This document shows, piece after piece, positions 1 to 8,488 of a stretch of 64,000 bases of DNA; position 1 is the stretch's first letter; every line of letters starts with the position of its first letter. The notes under the pieces are model-generated. The model saw nothing but the letters and a program-made list of their open reading frames with translations, was not told the DNA's origin and searched no databases. The position numbers and the translations under genes were made by a program. The stretch spans positions 1 through 64,000 of the forward strand of contig CAZJWC010000001.1 in NCBI GenBank assembly GCA_964550125.1. Direction: 5' to 3'. The stretch comes from CAZJWC01 sp964550125. Its GTDB lineage: Bacteria > Bacillota > Clostridia > Christensenellales > Borkfalkiaceae.

Positions 1-47
1 CGCACCAAAAACGCTTATTTTTACGCTATTAAAAGTGTTTTTCATTG

Positions 48-91
48 CTCCTAAGTCTGTATTGTGAGTTCGATTCTCGCCGGGAAGGCCA
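48..91 (+). pseudogene. 3' half of tRNA-Arg(CCT), probable attachment-site scar
   Basis: The sequence reads as the 3' half of a tRNA: anticodon loop with CCT at 50-52, 3' anticodon strand at 55-59, a perfect T arm (GTGAG 64-68, TTCGATT 69-75, CTCGC 76-80), acceptor 3' strand CGGGAAG 81-87, discriminator G and encoded CCA 89-91. Bases 1-47 contain no matching acceptor strand (CTTCCCG), no D arm and no 5' anticodon strand (CAGAC expected, CATTG found). This is the usual footprint left where a tyrosine-recombinase element has used the 3' half of a tRNA gene as its attachment core; the element would lie to the left, outside the window. A group I intron ending in the anticodon loop is a less likely alternative. 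Confidence 0.75.
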
Positions 92-95
92 AAAA

Positions 96-120
96 AACGA
101 CCGATTTCTCGGTCGTTTTT
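96..120. terminator. Terminator after the tRNA-Arg remnant and res
   Basis: An 8-bp stem (AACGACCG 96-103, CGGTCGTT 110-117) with a 6-nt loop has T runs on both sides (A run 91-97, T run 116-120), so it can end the rightward tRNA transcript and the leftward res transcript. It is probably the original terminator of the tRNA gene. Confidence 0.8.
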
Positions 121-144
121 GATTAGTTCTTTTCTCTAAACTGT

Positions 145-3114
145 TCAAACATCTTTTTCTTGAAACAATTCTTCAATGATTTTTACCATTTCTTCGCCAC
201 GAAGTTGTTTCCTAAAACGAACATTATCAATCTCACGTTGCATTTCTTCAAACAGTTTTTTAGCACAGTCAATTTTACGTTTTTTTTCAGGATCAAGTTC
301 GGTTTTGTCCTTTGTTTCAACCACTAAATTCAACTGTTTGCTCCCGTCCTTTTTCTTGACAATATACATAAAGTCAGGGCTGTACGTGCCGTCGGCATAT
401 GTGGGAATTCTAACCGTACGTTTTGGAATTTTACCAAACACCTCAATTTCAGCTATATTTGATATAATATCAGTCGTAATATTTGTACACTCTAACTGCG
501 AATCGTAACAACAAGCGTCATATAGGTATTTATCCAAAACGGCTATATCGGCAGTAAATTGACCAACATCCGTGCGTACGATAGACTTCTTTAATTTCCC
601 GTCAGCATCGCAAAGAGGATCGTTTACTGCAACATTAACCTTTTCATAAGAATAACGCTCATTAAACTGTGAAATAAACCAAAGCCTATACTCATCAACG
701 AATTTTTGTAGCGTTTGCTTACAGAAATACTTTTCGGGAACGGTTTTACCCGTAAAATATTCGCAAAGGGCGGCATGAGTCAATTTAATGGGAATATTCG
801 TTTTTACCTGCACCTCTTTCAAGAAAGTAGAATATGTCAATTCTTTCTTTTCTGTAAACGAACTGCCCACAACTTCTTCAAAATCAACGCTACCGTCAAC
901 GTCAACTCTCTTTGTCCTTGCAATTCTTGTAGTAACCGTTGAACGTCCGTCAATACCTTTTTCTAAAATTTTAACGATGGCTTGTTTTAAGGTTTCATCA
1001 TCAATCTTTTCAAAATGCAAGTAGTATTTTTGATTGATAATCTTCCACAAATTTTCAAGTTTTTTAAAATTGTCCTCACGGATATTTATGCGTGCAATAT
1101 TTTTGTTTTTATCATTGTTAATTTCAACAACCTTGCCGTTTGCAAGTGCCTTAAATAAGTCGGGATAATCTGTCATAAAAGCTGACTTATTTTCTTCGAT
1201 AAGGGTATAATCCACGGGATCTATATAATTTTTTATAATTATATCACGTAAAAATTGACGAATATCAATATGTTTCGTTTTCGCATATTTTTCAAGAAAT
1301 TCTTTCGTGATTTTAAGCTCGATATTTGCGTCACCATTAATTTCTTTCTTTAATCTATCTGCAAAATCTTTTTCGGAATAGTCGATAATATAACGCAAAT
1401 ACATTTGCTCGTCGCTAATACGGTTACCGAACTCATCCACAGGTAAGCGCAAACCACGACCAACTTCCTGTAACTTACTTGTTTCGCTGCCGCTACTACG
1501 AAGTTTTGCGATAACAAATACGTTAGGATTGTCCCAGCCTTCCTTTAATGTCCATTTGGAGAAAATGAAACGAGTGGGCTCAAATTTACCGCTATCGTCT
1601 TTAATGCGGATAATTTTGTCCTTTTCTCTTAAAACTTTATCTACTTCTTTTTTTACTTCATCGCTATCAGTACTGTTGTCTTCTGAGAAATACGCAGCAA
1701 TAGTTTCGCTAACGTGAGCGAGCGAATATTCAAGGAATTCCTTATATTCCTTGTCATTTTTATTTGTGGCTGTCGCCAATTTTCCAATTTCAAACACTAA
1801 TTTCGCTTTGAGCAGTTCTTCAAACTCTTTTCTTAAATATCCGTCGTTACGGAAAGAATCAATGCTGTCTATAAAAAAGAGCGAAAGCGTTTTAATGCGA
1901 TTCAAACGCTTAAAATTTTCACGTTCCTTTTCAAAGTGTCTATCAAGTGCAAGCGAAAGCATCGTTTTTTGATAAGTATCGCTAAACACTTGAGGATAAA
2001 TGGCGTCGCTAACATGTAAATCCATACCGTTAGAAAGCATAACCAAGCCTTTTTCAATGGTATCAACCATAATGCCCGTAAGACTATCGTCAATTTCTGC
2101 AAGGGATTGTCCAACAGTCAAATCATACGCCTTTTTCGTAAGTTCGTTTTGCAAACGCACGATTTTTGTTTCACCTTTATTTGCGCTAATAGATAAAACC
2201 TTGACTTTAACTTGGTCTTTAAGTTTAGATTCTTCTGCAATATATTCAACTTCAACGCCTTTAATCAAATTATTATTGAACGCATCACAAGAACCAAGAT
2301 TATAAACTACGTTTTCATAATCAAATTTGCCCTTAGCCACTTCAGGAAAGGTTGCACCGTAACGAATTACGCATTGAGGTTTAATATTGTCTAGCAAACA
2401 CTTAAAGGTTTTTTGAGAACGTGCAAATTTATGTGGTTCGTCAATAATGACGAACGGAGCAATTTCACGCAAAGTTTCATACGGCTGGGTATAATTTCCT
2501 AAAAGTGTTTGGTCGTAACTTGCGCTCATGGTCGCACTAGAGGTAAGCATACCGCTGTTTACCAAAAGAACATCAATTCTATTTCCACCGATATCCGTTC
2601 CGTTTGCAAATTCTACAATAGGCGTAGGGAACATTTTTCTGCCCTTAACTTTCTTTTGCGGGTCTAATACGTGTAAATGCATTTCCGTTCCGTTATATAA
2701 AGCCTGCAAATCAGTTTTCATATAACTTGATTTTAAGAAAGCCTTTACCCCTTCTTTTATGGGAACAGTAGGAACTAACAAAATAAACTTGTTGATGCCG
2801 TAATGTTTATGCAATTCAAACATGGTGCGAGTATAAACGTATGTTTTACCCGTACCCGTTTCCATTTTTACGTCAATATTAAGATAATTGCTATCCGTAT
2901 TATTTTTGCGATAATAATCGGGCAATTTATAATCGTCTGCATAATAGTCGCCGTTTTGTACTGCTAAAATATTGCGTTTGATTGTAGAATCGGATAAATT
3001 GATGTGTTTACACTTGTTTTTATCTGTACTTGGCGCAAAATCCACCCCTGCAAACACACCACAAACAGCATTAACGGCATTTAATTGATGAAGTAAATTG
3101 TTTTCTAATCTCAT
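145..3114 (-). CDS. res: Type III restriction enzyme, Res subunit
   Basis: Endonuclease and DNA-translocase subunit of a type III restriction-modification system; with Mod it cleaves unmethylated DNA after ATP-dependent communication between sites. The 989-aa protein has superfamily 2 helicase motifs: Walker A ETGTGKT at about 85-91, the DEPH box at about 225-228, GATFP at about 253, and the motif VI region QEVGRGLRLP near 560. The C-terminal nuclease has the PD-(D/E)XK pattern as PD 913-914 and ETK 933-935. Length is normal for the family and no frameshift is seen, so the subunit should be active. It follows mod by 9 bp and is the last gene of a three-gene minus-strand operon. Confidence 0.95.
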   Translation of the reverse strand: MRLENNLLHQLNAVNAVCGVFAGVDFAPSTDKNKCKHINLSDSTIKRNILAVQNGDYYADDYKLPDYYRKNNTDSNYLNIDVKMETGTGKTYVYTRTMFELHKHYGINKFILLVPTVPIKEGVKAFLKSSYMKTDLQALYNGTEMHLHVLDPQKKVKGRKMFPTPIVEFANGTDIGGNRIDVLLVNSGMLTSSATMSASYDQTLLGNYTQPYETLREIAPFVIIDEPHKFARSQKTFKCLLDNIKPQCVIRYGATFPEVAKGKFDYENVVYNLGSCDAFNNNLIKGVEVEYIAEESKLKDQVKVKVLSISANKGETKIVRLQNELTKKAYDLTVGQSLAEIDDSLTGIMVDTIEKGLVMLSNGMDLHVSDAIYPQVFSDTYQKTMLSLALDRHFEKERENFKRLNRIKTLSLFFIDSIDSFRNDGYLRKEFEELLKAKLVFEIGKLATATNKNDKEYKEFLEYSLAHVSETIAAYFSEDNSTDSDEVKKEVDKVLREKDKIIRIKDDSGKFEPTRFIFSKWTLKEGWDNPNVFVIAKLRSSGSETSKLQEVGRGLRLPVDEFGNRISDEQMYLRYIIDYSEKDFADRLKKEINGDANIELKITKEFLEKYAKTKHIDIRQFLRDIIIKNYIDPVDYTLIEENKSAFMTDYPDLFKALANGKVVEINNDKNKNIARINIREDNFKKLENLWKIINQKYYLHFEKIDDETLKQAIVKILEKGIDGRSTVTTRIARTKRVDVDGSVDFEEVVGSSFTEKKELTYSTFLKEVQVKTNIPIKLTHAALCEYFTGKTVPEKYFCKQTLQKFVDEYRLWFISQFNERYSYEKVNVAVNDPLCDADGKLKKSIVRTDVGQFTADIAVLDKYLYDACCYDSQLECTNITTDIISNIAEIEVFGKIPKRTVRIPTYADGTYSPDFMYIVKKKDGSKQLNLVVETKDKTELDPEKKRKIDCAKKLFEEMQREIDNVRFRKQLRGEEMVKIIEELFQEKDV

Positions 3115-3123
3115 AATGTACCC

Positions 3124-5094
3124 TTAATATCTGATAATCGGTTCGATTGCGTTTCGGTTCTTTAACGTTTTAAGGTTAGAACGGAGCGCAGTGTTTGTTG
3201 AACAACTGAACGCATAGCCGTATTCGATAATTCTATCCACGTTTAATTCGTATGCTTCTATTTTTCTTATAAGTTCCACAATAGCGTTATCGGGGATATC
3301 GTCGATTAAATATAAACTTGTTCCGACTTTGCTATCCGTAAGAAGATAAGCTATATAGCCTTTCAAATCAATTTCTTCAACTTTTGCATTAAAACCGTAA
3401 CCGTCTTTAATTTTCCACGTTTCAATGACAGTATCCTTGCCGAATTTCGACTTAATATCTTCCGCATCCAACGGCATATTGGGGTCAAAATCAATAATTT
3501 TATCAAGTGTTTGCTTATCAGTCGTTTTTAAATAATACGTCTTAAAACCAAGGTCGAGATTTTTCGCTTTTTCTGGATTTTCTTCTGCAATCTTTTTAGC
3601 CGCACGACGAATACGTTCACGACCAATTTCATCAATGGTTTTATAACCTGCTTTATATTCTTCACTATCTTCAGCACATTTTTCAGGTATTTGTACCATA
3701 ATAAATTTTTTATTCCCCTGATTTACATTGCTTGTCATAATAGAATGAGCCGTTGTTGCCGACCCAGAGAAAAAATCCATAACGATGGCATCGTCATTAT
3801 TTTGAACTAAATCAATTAAATATTTAATCAATTCAACTGGCTTAGCAAAATCGAATGGTAAGTCCAAATCTTTCAATTCCTGAGAACTAATTCGATTTTC
3901 CCACTTTGTTATTAAATCTACAGGAACGCGACCCTCTACCATACGGTCATTTAGCCAAATTTTATTAAAAACATTCCATTTAGAGATTTGTCCTTTTTCA
4001 TTTGTCAAGGCAGTAGCCGAAGTGCTTTTCTTGAAAATAATATTTCCTTTTTGTTTTTCATCTTTATATCTTTCGTATGTCCATTTCCAACAAGTGTCTT
4101 CATCTGTTGGAGCTACTTTTTCGCCTTCGGCAATTATTTCAGGATACGATACACCTTTAGGAATTAAAAAACTTCCATCTGGTGCTTCGATATAAAATCT
4201 TTGATTTATACGATTTCCTAACCCAGGTTGACAAAGCCCTTTAATTGAATAATATTCTCCTTTACGTTCGCCGTCAATTTCCACATTGTTGTAACTTTTC
4301 TGAGTCTGCTCCGACAACGGCTCTCTGAAATACTCTAATTTTAACTTGTTTTTTGCATAAACTAATACATATTCAATGTTGGGCGAAAAATATTCTCCTT
4401 TATTTCCACCACTTTTCATCATACGAGAAATAACGCCAACTTTATTATTTTCACCAAAAATACTATTACATAAAGCAACTAAATTAAAACCTTCATCTTG
4501 ACCAATGCTTATAAATATGCATCCGTCTTCAGAAAGTAAATCCTTGGCTAATTCAAGACGAGGATACATAAAGGTAAGCCAAGCAGAGTGAGTGCTTTTG
4601 CCTTGCATATTCAAAACACGCTCGGCTTCTTCTTGTTCTATACCGATTTTCTTTGCGAGCTCTTCTGCGGTAAATTCAAATTTATCATTGTAAACGAACC
4701 CGTCCGATCCTGTATTATAAGGTGGATCGATGTAAATGCATTTAATTCTTTCAGAATAGGAGTATTTAAGGTGCTGTAAGGCATCTAAATTGTCGCCAAC
4801 GATATAAATATTTTCTGAATTAATATTTTTATTGTTTTCGTCAGGTACAATGACCGTTTCGGAATCAAGGCTTGCCAAATAGCGAGCGTAGGACTTGCCT
4901 AAAAAGTCAAGAGAATAGCCTTCCTTTTTGATATCTATGTCTTCTGTCTTTATAAAATCTTCAAAAGTCTTGATATCAAATTTACCGTCTTTGTCAAAAC
5001 AAAAGGGGAAATTTTTGCGCAAAACTTCCATTTCCTTACTATTTACTTTAACCCCAGCGTTCTTTTCAATCGTTTCTTTAATCATTACAATCAC
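3124..5094 (-). CDS. mod: Type III DNA methyltransferase, Mod subunit
   Basis: Site-specific adenine-N6 methyltransferase that also provides target recognition for Res. Catalytic motif IV is DPPYNTG at about 123-129; the AdoMet motif FFSGSATTAH lies downstream at about 441-450. DPPY before the AdoMet motif is the beta-class order typical of type III Mod. The stretch between them, roughly 220-400, should be the target-recognition domain. Start is uncertain: GTG at 5094 has AAGGA six bases upstream, while ATG at 5085 has AAAGGTG six bases upstream; both fit. No tandem short repeat is visible, so there is no sign of the phase variation known in some type III mod genes. The recognition sequence cannot be told from sequence. 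Confidence 0.95.
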   Translation of the reverse strand: MIVMIKETIEKNAGVKVNSKEMEVLRKNFPFCFDKDGKFDIKTFEDFIKTEDIDIKKEGYSLDFLGKSYARYLASLDSETVIVPDENNKNINSENIYIVGDNLDALQHLKYSYSERIKCIYIDPPYNTGSDGFVYNDKFEFTAEELAKKIGIEQEEAERVLNMQGKSTHSAWLTFMYPRLELAKDLLSEDGCIFISIGQDEGFNLVALCNSIFGENNKVGVISRMMKSGGNKGEYFSPNIEYVLVYAKNKLKLEYFREPLSEQTQKSYNNVEIDGERKGEYYSIKGLCQPGLGNRINQRFYIEAPDGSFLIPKGVSYPEIIAEGEKVAPTDEDTCWKWTYERYKDEKQKGNIIFKKSTSATALTNEKGQISKWNVFNKIWLNDRMVEGRVPVDLITKWENRISSQELKDLDLPFDFAKPVELIKYLIDLVQNNDDAIVMDFFSGSATTAHSIMTSNVNQGNKKFIMVQIPEKCAEDSEEYKAGYKTIDEIGRERIRRAAKKIAEENPEKAKNLDLGFKTYYLKTTDKQTLDKIIDFDPNMPLDAEDIKSKFGKDTVIETWKIKDGYGFNAKVEEIDLKGYIAYLLTDSKVGTSLYLIDDIPDNAIVELIRKIEAYELNVDRIIEYGYAFSCSTNTALRSNLKTLKNRNAIEPIIRY

Positions 5095-5096
5095 CT

Positions 5097-5306
5097 TTAT
5101 TCCTTATCTTCCGTCGCATCCATAATATCGCCAATATTGCAATGTAACACCTTGCAAATGCGGAGCATTACGTCCATTGAAACAGTTTCGTTTTTACCAA
5201 GTTTTGCAAGCGTCGTAGTAGAAATATCTGCTTTGAGACGTAGGTCTGTTTTTGTCATATTTTTATCTATCAATTTTTTCCAAAGTTTATTGTAGCTAAT
5301 TGCCAT
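5097..5306 (-). CDS. XRE-family (Cro/C1-type) HTH regulator
   Basis: Small DNA-binding protein of 69 aa with the XRE helix-turn-helix arrangement (LRLKADISTTTLAKL). The ATG at 5304-5306 is chosen because GAGG lies 8 bases upstream; the longer reading frame to 5366 would run back into the promoter -10 element. It is the first gene of the operon, directly before mod, so it is likely to control the restriction-modification genes as a C-protein-like or autoregulatory repressor. That role is inferred from position only. Confidence 0.85.
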   Translation of the reverse strand: MAISYNKLWKKLIDKNMTKTDLRLKADISTTTLAKLGKNETVSMDVMLRICKVLHCNIGDIMDATEDKE

Positions 5307-5334
5307 AATAGAAACCTCATTTTGTATTTTCTTT

Positions 5335-5363
5335 ATTATAGCATAATTTTCAGTAAACATCAA
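5335..5363 (-). promoter_or_regulatory. Sigma-A promoter of HTH-mod-res
   Basis: On the minus strand TTGATG (5358-5363) and a perfect TATAAT (5335-5340) are separated by 17 bp, about 30 bases before the chosen regulator start. Confidence 0.75.
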
Positions 5364-5396
5364 CAATAAATCAGCGTTTATAAATATTTTATCAGC

Positions 5397-5418
5397 AAAA
5401 AAGCCGAGTTTTTCTCGG
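5397..5418 (-). terminator. Orphan leftward terminator
   Basis: CCGAG (5404-5408) and CTCGG (5414-5418) pair around a T5 loop. On the minus strand the hairpin is followed by C then TTTTTT. No minus-strand gene lies between here and the coaD terminator, so it has no obvious client; it may insulate the restriction-modification operon or mark a deleted gene. Confidence 0.55.
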
Positions 5419-5514
5419 GTATATGCATTTGTTTACGTAAATTTTCATTGACTTGATTATTTTTAAGGCATTTAAAGAAAATTAAAAATCCTAAAGAAAT
5501 TTGCAAGTTACTTG

Positions 5515-5542
5515 TTGATTTTTTTGTTATAAGTAGTATAAT
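5515..5542 (+). promoter_or_regulatory. Promoter of the short-chain dehydrogenase gene
   Basis: TTGATT (5515-5520), a 16-bp spacer and TATAAT (5537-5542), 33 bases before the ATG. AGGAG at 5564-5568 is the ribosome binding site. Confidence 0.7.
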
Positions 5543-5575
5543 AATAAACGCAAAAAGTATAAAAGGAGATTTTTA

Positions 5576-6322
5576 ATGAAATTAGAAGGAAAGGTGGCAA
5601 TAGTTACAGGTGGAAGTAGAGGCATAGGCTTTGCGACAGTTCAAACTTTTTTGCGTGAAGGCGCAACTGTTGTTTTATGTGCTAGCCGTAAAGAAACGGC
5701 TGAAAAGGCTGTTGAAAGTATAAAATCAGTAGATGCAAATGCGAAAGTAGAAGGCATTTACCCTTCACTTACAAATTATGCAGAAGTAAAAAGTGCGTTT
5801 GATGAAGTAATAGCAAAATATGGAAAAATTGACATTTTAGTAAACAACGCAGGCATTTCAAACGCTACACCCTTTGACAAATATACCGAAGAAGAATTTG
5901 AAAAGGTAATGGATTTAAATGTAAAGGCTGTTTATAATTGCTCTCGTGCTGTTTTAGACAATATGCGTGAAAACAAGCAAGGTGTAATTTTAAACACCTC
6001 ATCAATGGTTAGTATTTCAGGTCAACCCTCTGGAGTATCATACCCTACTTCAAAATTTGCAGTTAATGGCTTTACCCTTTCACTTGCAAGAGAACTTGGA
6101 CCTTACGGAATTCGTGTAAATGCAGTTGCTCCCGGTATCACGGAAACGGACATGATGAAGGCTGTACCTAAGGAAGTGATTGAACCTATGATTGCTCGTA
6201 TTCCTTTGCGTAGACTTGGTCAACCTGAGGATATTGCAAATGCTTTTTTATTCCTTGCGTCTGATGAAGCCTCATATATTACAGGTGTCGTATTAAACGT
6301 TGACGGTCTAATGAGAAGTTAG
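5576..6322 (+). CDS. Short-chain dehydrogenase/reductase, FabG-like
   Basis: NAD(P)-dependent oxidoreductase of the classical SDR family, 248 aa. It has the cofactor motif TGGSRGIG (11-18), NNAG (90-93), a catalytic Ser at 142/143, and Tyr156 and Lys160 in YPTSK. It resembles 3-oxoacyl-ACP reductases and hydroxysteroid dehydrogenases. It stands alone with its own promoter and terminator rather than in a fatty-acid gene cluster, so FabG is not asserted; a redox role on a small alcohol or ketone, including a steroid or bile acid, is equally possible. Confidence 0.85.
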   Translation: MKLEGKVAIVTGGSRGIGFATVQTFLREGATVVLCASRKETAEKAVESIKSVDANAKVEGIYPSLTNYAEVKSAFDEVIAKYGKIDILVNNAGISNATPFDKYTEEEFEKVMDLNVKAVYNCSRAVLDNMRENKQGVILNTSSMVSISGQPSGVSYPTSKFAVNGFTLSLARELGPYGIRVNAVAPGITETDMMKAVPKEVIEPMIARIPLRRLGQPEDIANAFLFLASDEASYITGVVLNVDGLMRS

Positions 6323-6339
6323 TTTTATATCAAATAAAA

Positions 6340-6365
6340 AAGAGTAGAGATTTTTCTCTACTCTT
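6340..6365. terminator. Bidirectional terminator between the SDR gene and coaD
   Basis: An 11-bp perfect stem (AAGAGTAGAGA and TCTCTACTCTT) with a TTTT loop sits between convergent genes. The T run is strongest in the leftward direction, for coaD. Confidence 0.85.
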
Positions 6366-6370
6366 AAATT

Positions 6371-6853
6371 TTATTTTTTAATTAAATTTTTCAGGTCGGG
6401 TAATATTTCGGCAGGGACATATTTATCAAATGCTTTATCATACTTAATCAATTCTTTTACTAATTGCGAACTGATAGGCAAGCACTCTTTTGATGTGGGA
6501 ATATACAAAGTAATCATTTCAGGATATAGGTCATTAAATGCGTAGTGATGAGCATTTTCATACTCATAGTCAGTAACGTTTCTTACACCTCTTACTAAAA
6601 ATTTAGTGTTTTCTAATTTTAATAGGTCAGTTAAAAGTCCGTCATATACTACTACTTTGACACGATTATCCCCTTCAAAAACTTTATTTATCATCCTCTC
6701 TCTATCGTGAACGGAGAACATTGCGTGTTTTGTTGGACTGTTCAAAATACCGATAACTACTTCGTCAAATACTTCAAGTGCTTTTTGAGTAATTTCTTTA
6801 TGGCCTAAAGTAAAGGGGTCAAAGCAACCTGCAAATATACATTTTTTCATCAT
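6371..6853 (-). CDS. coaD: Phosphopantetheine adenylyltransferase
   Basis: Transfers AMP from ATP to 4'-phosphopantetheine, the penultimate step of coenzyme A synthesis, in the cytoplasm. The 160-aa protein has the nucleotidyltransferase motif GCFDPFTLGH (9-18) and the later PISSQLVKEL segment matching the family's SSTxVRE motif. Its start overlaps the rsmD stop by 4 bp (ATGA), so the two are translationally coupled; the rsmD-coaD pair is common in Firmicutes. A second ATG one codon downstream is possible. Confidence 0.95.
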   Translation of the reverse strand: MMKKCIFAGCFDPFTLGHKEITQKALEVFDEVVIGILNSPTKHAMFSVHDRERMINKVFEGDNRVKVVVYDGLLTDLLKLENTKFLVRGVRNVTDYEYENAHHYAFNDLYPEMITLYIPTSKECLPISSQLVKELIKYDKAFDKYVPAEILPDLKNLIKK

Positions 6854-7401
6854 TTAATCTCCTTGTTATCAATTGTATAAAAATATAAGTATGTTTTTCC
6901 ATAATGTCTATTATCGCTCAAAGTTAAGCCATCAACTTCAGGGTAAGTTTCTTTGTCTGTTTCAAATACTATAACTCCCTCCTTATTGAGTAAGTTGTTT
7001 TGAGAGATAAGTTGTAGTGCATTTTTACCAAATTCTGTTGCGTAGGGTGGGTCTAAAAAAATTACATCAAAAGGTTTCATTTTTAAGGACAGCAAACTTG
7101 CGTAATCCATTTGGTAAACCATAGCATTTTCTTTAATCATATCAAGATTTTTTTTGAGTACACCTATCGAAGATTTAGAACTATCATTAAAAACCACCTC
7201 TTTAGCACCTCTTGATATACTTTCTATACCTAAATTGCCACTGCCTGAAAATACATCTAAAATTCTTGCATTTGGAATTTTAAGCATTAAAATATTAAAT
7301 AGCGATTCTTTAACTCTATCGCTTGTAGGACGAATATCTCTACCTTGAAATTCTGCAAGGACTCTGCCTCTATGTTTACCTGCAACAACTCTCAAACTCA
7401 T
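6850..7401 (-). CDS. rsmD: 16S rRNA (guanine-966-N2)-methyltransferase
   Basis: Methylates G966 (E. coli numbering) of 16S rRNA during 30S assembly. The 183-aa protein shows the family start MSLRVVAGKHRGR, the AdoMet motif FSGSGNLG (51-58) and the catalytic DPPY (117-120). It lies 5 bp after alr and overlaps coaD by 4 bp. Confidence 0.93.
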   Translation of the reverse strand: MSLRVVAGKHRGRVLAEFQGRDIRPTSDRVKESLFNILMLKIPNARILDVFSGSGNLGIESISRGAKEVVFNDSSKSSIGVLKKNLDMIKENAMVYQMDYASLLSLKMKPFDVIFLDPPYATEFGKNALQLISQNNLLNKEGVIVFETDKETYPEVDGLTLSDNRHYGKTYLYFYTIDNKEIK

Positions 7402-7406
7402 ACCTC

Positions 7407-8444
7407 TTAAAAAATATACTCAAATTCAGCATTTCGAGTGGAATTAACCAATATATCATAAGTTATCGTTTTATTTAAAAATGCTTTTCGTTCGGCATTG
7501 TCAAAAATTTTAACAAACTCGCCAACTGTACGCTCCCCTTTTATAATCCCCATACTCATACAAAGTGGAGATAAAAAATTGAATTGGGAATATTGAAATC
7601 CATCACCATACCCACAAGAAAGGGTTGAAAGCATTGGTTTTTCTTTCTTTATTTGTCTTTTGGGCTCATAATAGCCTAATCCTCCGTCAAAATACCTTCT
7701 TGATTGAAAGTTCCTTGAATATACTGATAAAATCGGTTCTAGGTCGATTTTTGAGGTTTGATAGGGTGTATAACCGTAAAGTCCTAATCCTATTCTAACC
7801 ATATCAAGATGATATTTTTTTGCAAGAAATATTCCACCTGTGGCAGAAATATGACAAATGAGTTTCTCAAATTTAGTCTTTAATCCATCAATGGCGATAA
7901 ATAATTTGATAAGTTGTCTATTACATTTTTCTTCACTAGACGAGTCGTATAAATGAGAATAAACACCTTCAACTTTTAATCTCTCCTCCATTGAAAAGGA
8001 CAATTTTTTTAAAAGTTCGTTTATTTGCCATATTTCAAATCCAAGCCTATTCATACCTGTATTTATTTTAATATGACATCTAACATTGATTGCAAACTCC
8101 TCAATAGTAGTTTGGACAAGTTGCAATTCTTCAAACGAACAAATAGTTAAAATCAAATTGTACTTGCTTGCTCGAAGTATGTCTATTTTAAAAAACGGAG
8201 GAAGAAGAATTAAAATGTCGGTATAAATACCTGCCAGTCTTAATTCTATTCCTTCGTCCAAAGTGTTTACAGCAAACATATTGACATTTCCTTCTAGACA
8301 AGTTGAAACGCTTTTAGCACCATGTCCATAGGCATTTGATTTAACCACGGCACATAATTTTGTATTTGGTAAAAGTTTTTCACGCATCTTTCGAGTATTG
8401 TCTTTTAACTTTTGTAAATTAACTATTGCTTTTAAATTATACAT
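7407..8444 (-). CDS. alr: Alanine racemase
   Basis: PLP enzyme interconverting L- and D-alanine for peptidoglycan. The cofactor lysine is K35 in VVKSNAYGHG, the catalytic tyrosine lies in GYGDGF, and VRIGLGLYGY matches the family RPGxxLYG segment with Pro replaced by Ile. At 345 aa it is slightly shorter than usual (about 370). The ribosome binding site GGAGGTG partly overlaps a hairpin just upstream. It follows the ACT gene by 44 bp and precedes rsmD by 5 bp. Confidence 0.92.
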   Translation of the reverse strand: MYNLKAIVNLQKLKDNTRKMREKLLPNTKLCAVVKSNAYGHGAKSVSTCLEGNVNMFAVNTLDEGIELRLAGIYTDILILLPPFFKIDILRASKYNLILTICSFEELQLVQTTIEEFAINVRCHIKINTGMNRLGFEIWQINELLKKLSFSMEERLKVEGVYSHLYDSSSEEKCNRQLIKLFIAIDGLKTKFEKLICHISATGGIFLAKKYHLDMVRIGLGLYGYTPYQTSKIDLEPILSVYSRNFQSRRYFDGGLGYYEPKRQIKKEKPMLSTLSCGYGDGFQYSQFNFLSPLCMSMGIIKGERTVGEFVKIFDNAERKAFLNKTITYDILVNSTRNAEFEYIF

Positions 8445-8452
8445 TTACACCT

Positions 8453-8477
8453 CCAAAGAAAACTTATTCTTCTTTGG
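8453..8477 (-). promoter_or_regulatory. Hairpin touching the alr ribosome binding site
   Basis: An 8-bp stem (CCAAAGAA 8453-8460 with TTCTTTGG 8470-8477) lies in the leader between the ACT gene and alr. Its 3' arm on the minus strand ends inside the GGAGGTG ribosome binding site (8448-8454). There is no T run, so it is not a simple terminator; it could slow alr translation or act as a processing site. Confidence 0.45.
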
Positions 8478-8488
8478 TGCATTAGAAA

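Noticed and set aside
1..91. A complete tRNA gene at the left edge
   Set aside because: Forty-seven bases upstream of the anticodon loop are visible, and they contain no acceptor strand, D arm or matching anticodon strand.
3124..5094. Phase-variable mod gene
   Set aside because: No tandem short repeats or long homopolymers were seen in or before the gene.
5307..5366. A longer N-terminus for the XRE regulator
   Set aside because: The extension covers the -10 element and lacks a ribosome binding site; the ATG at 5304-5306 has GAGG.
5576..6322. Firm assignment of the SDR gene as fabG
   Set aside because: The gene is alone and SDR motifs do not separate FabG from steroid or other alcohol dehydrogenases.
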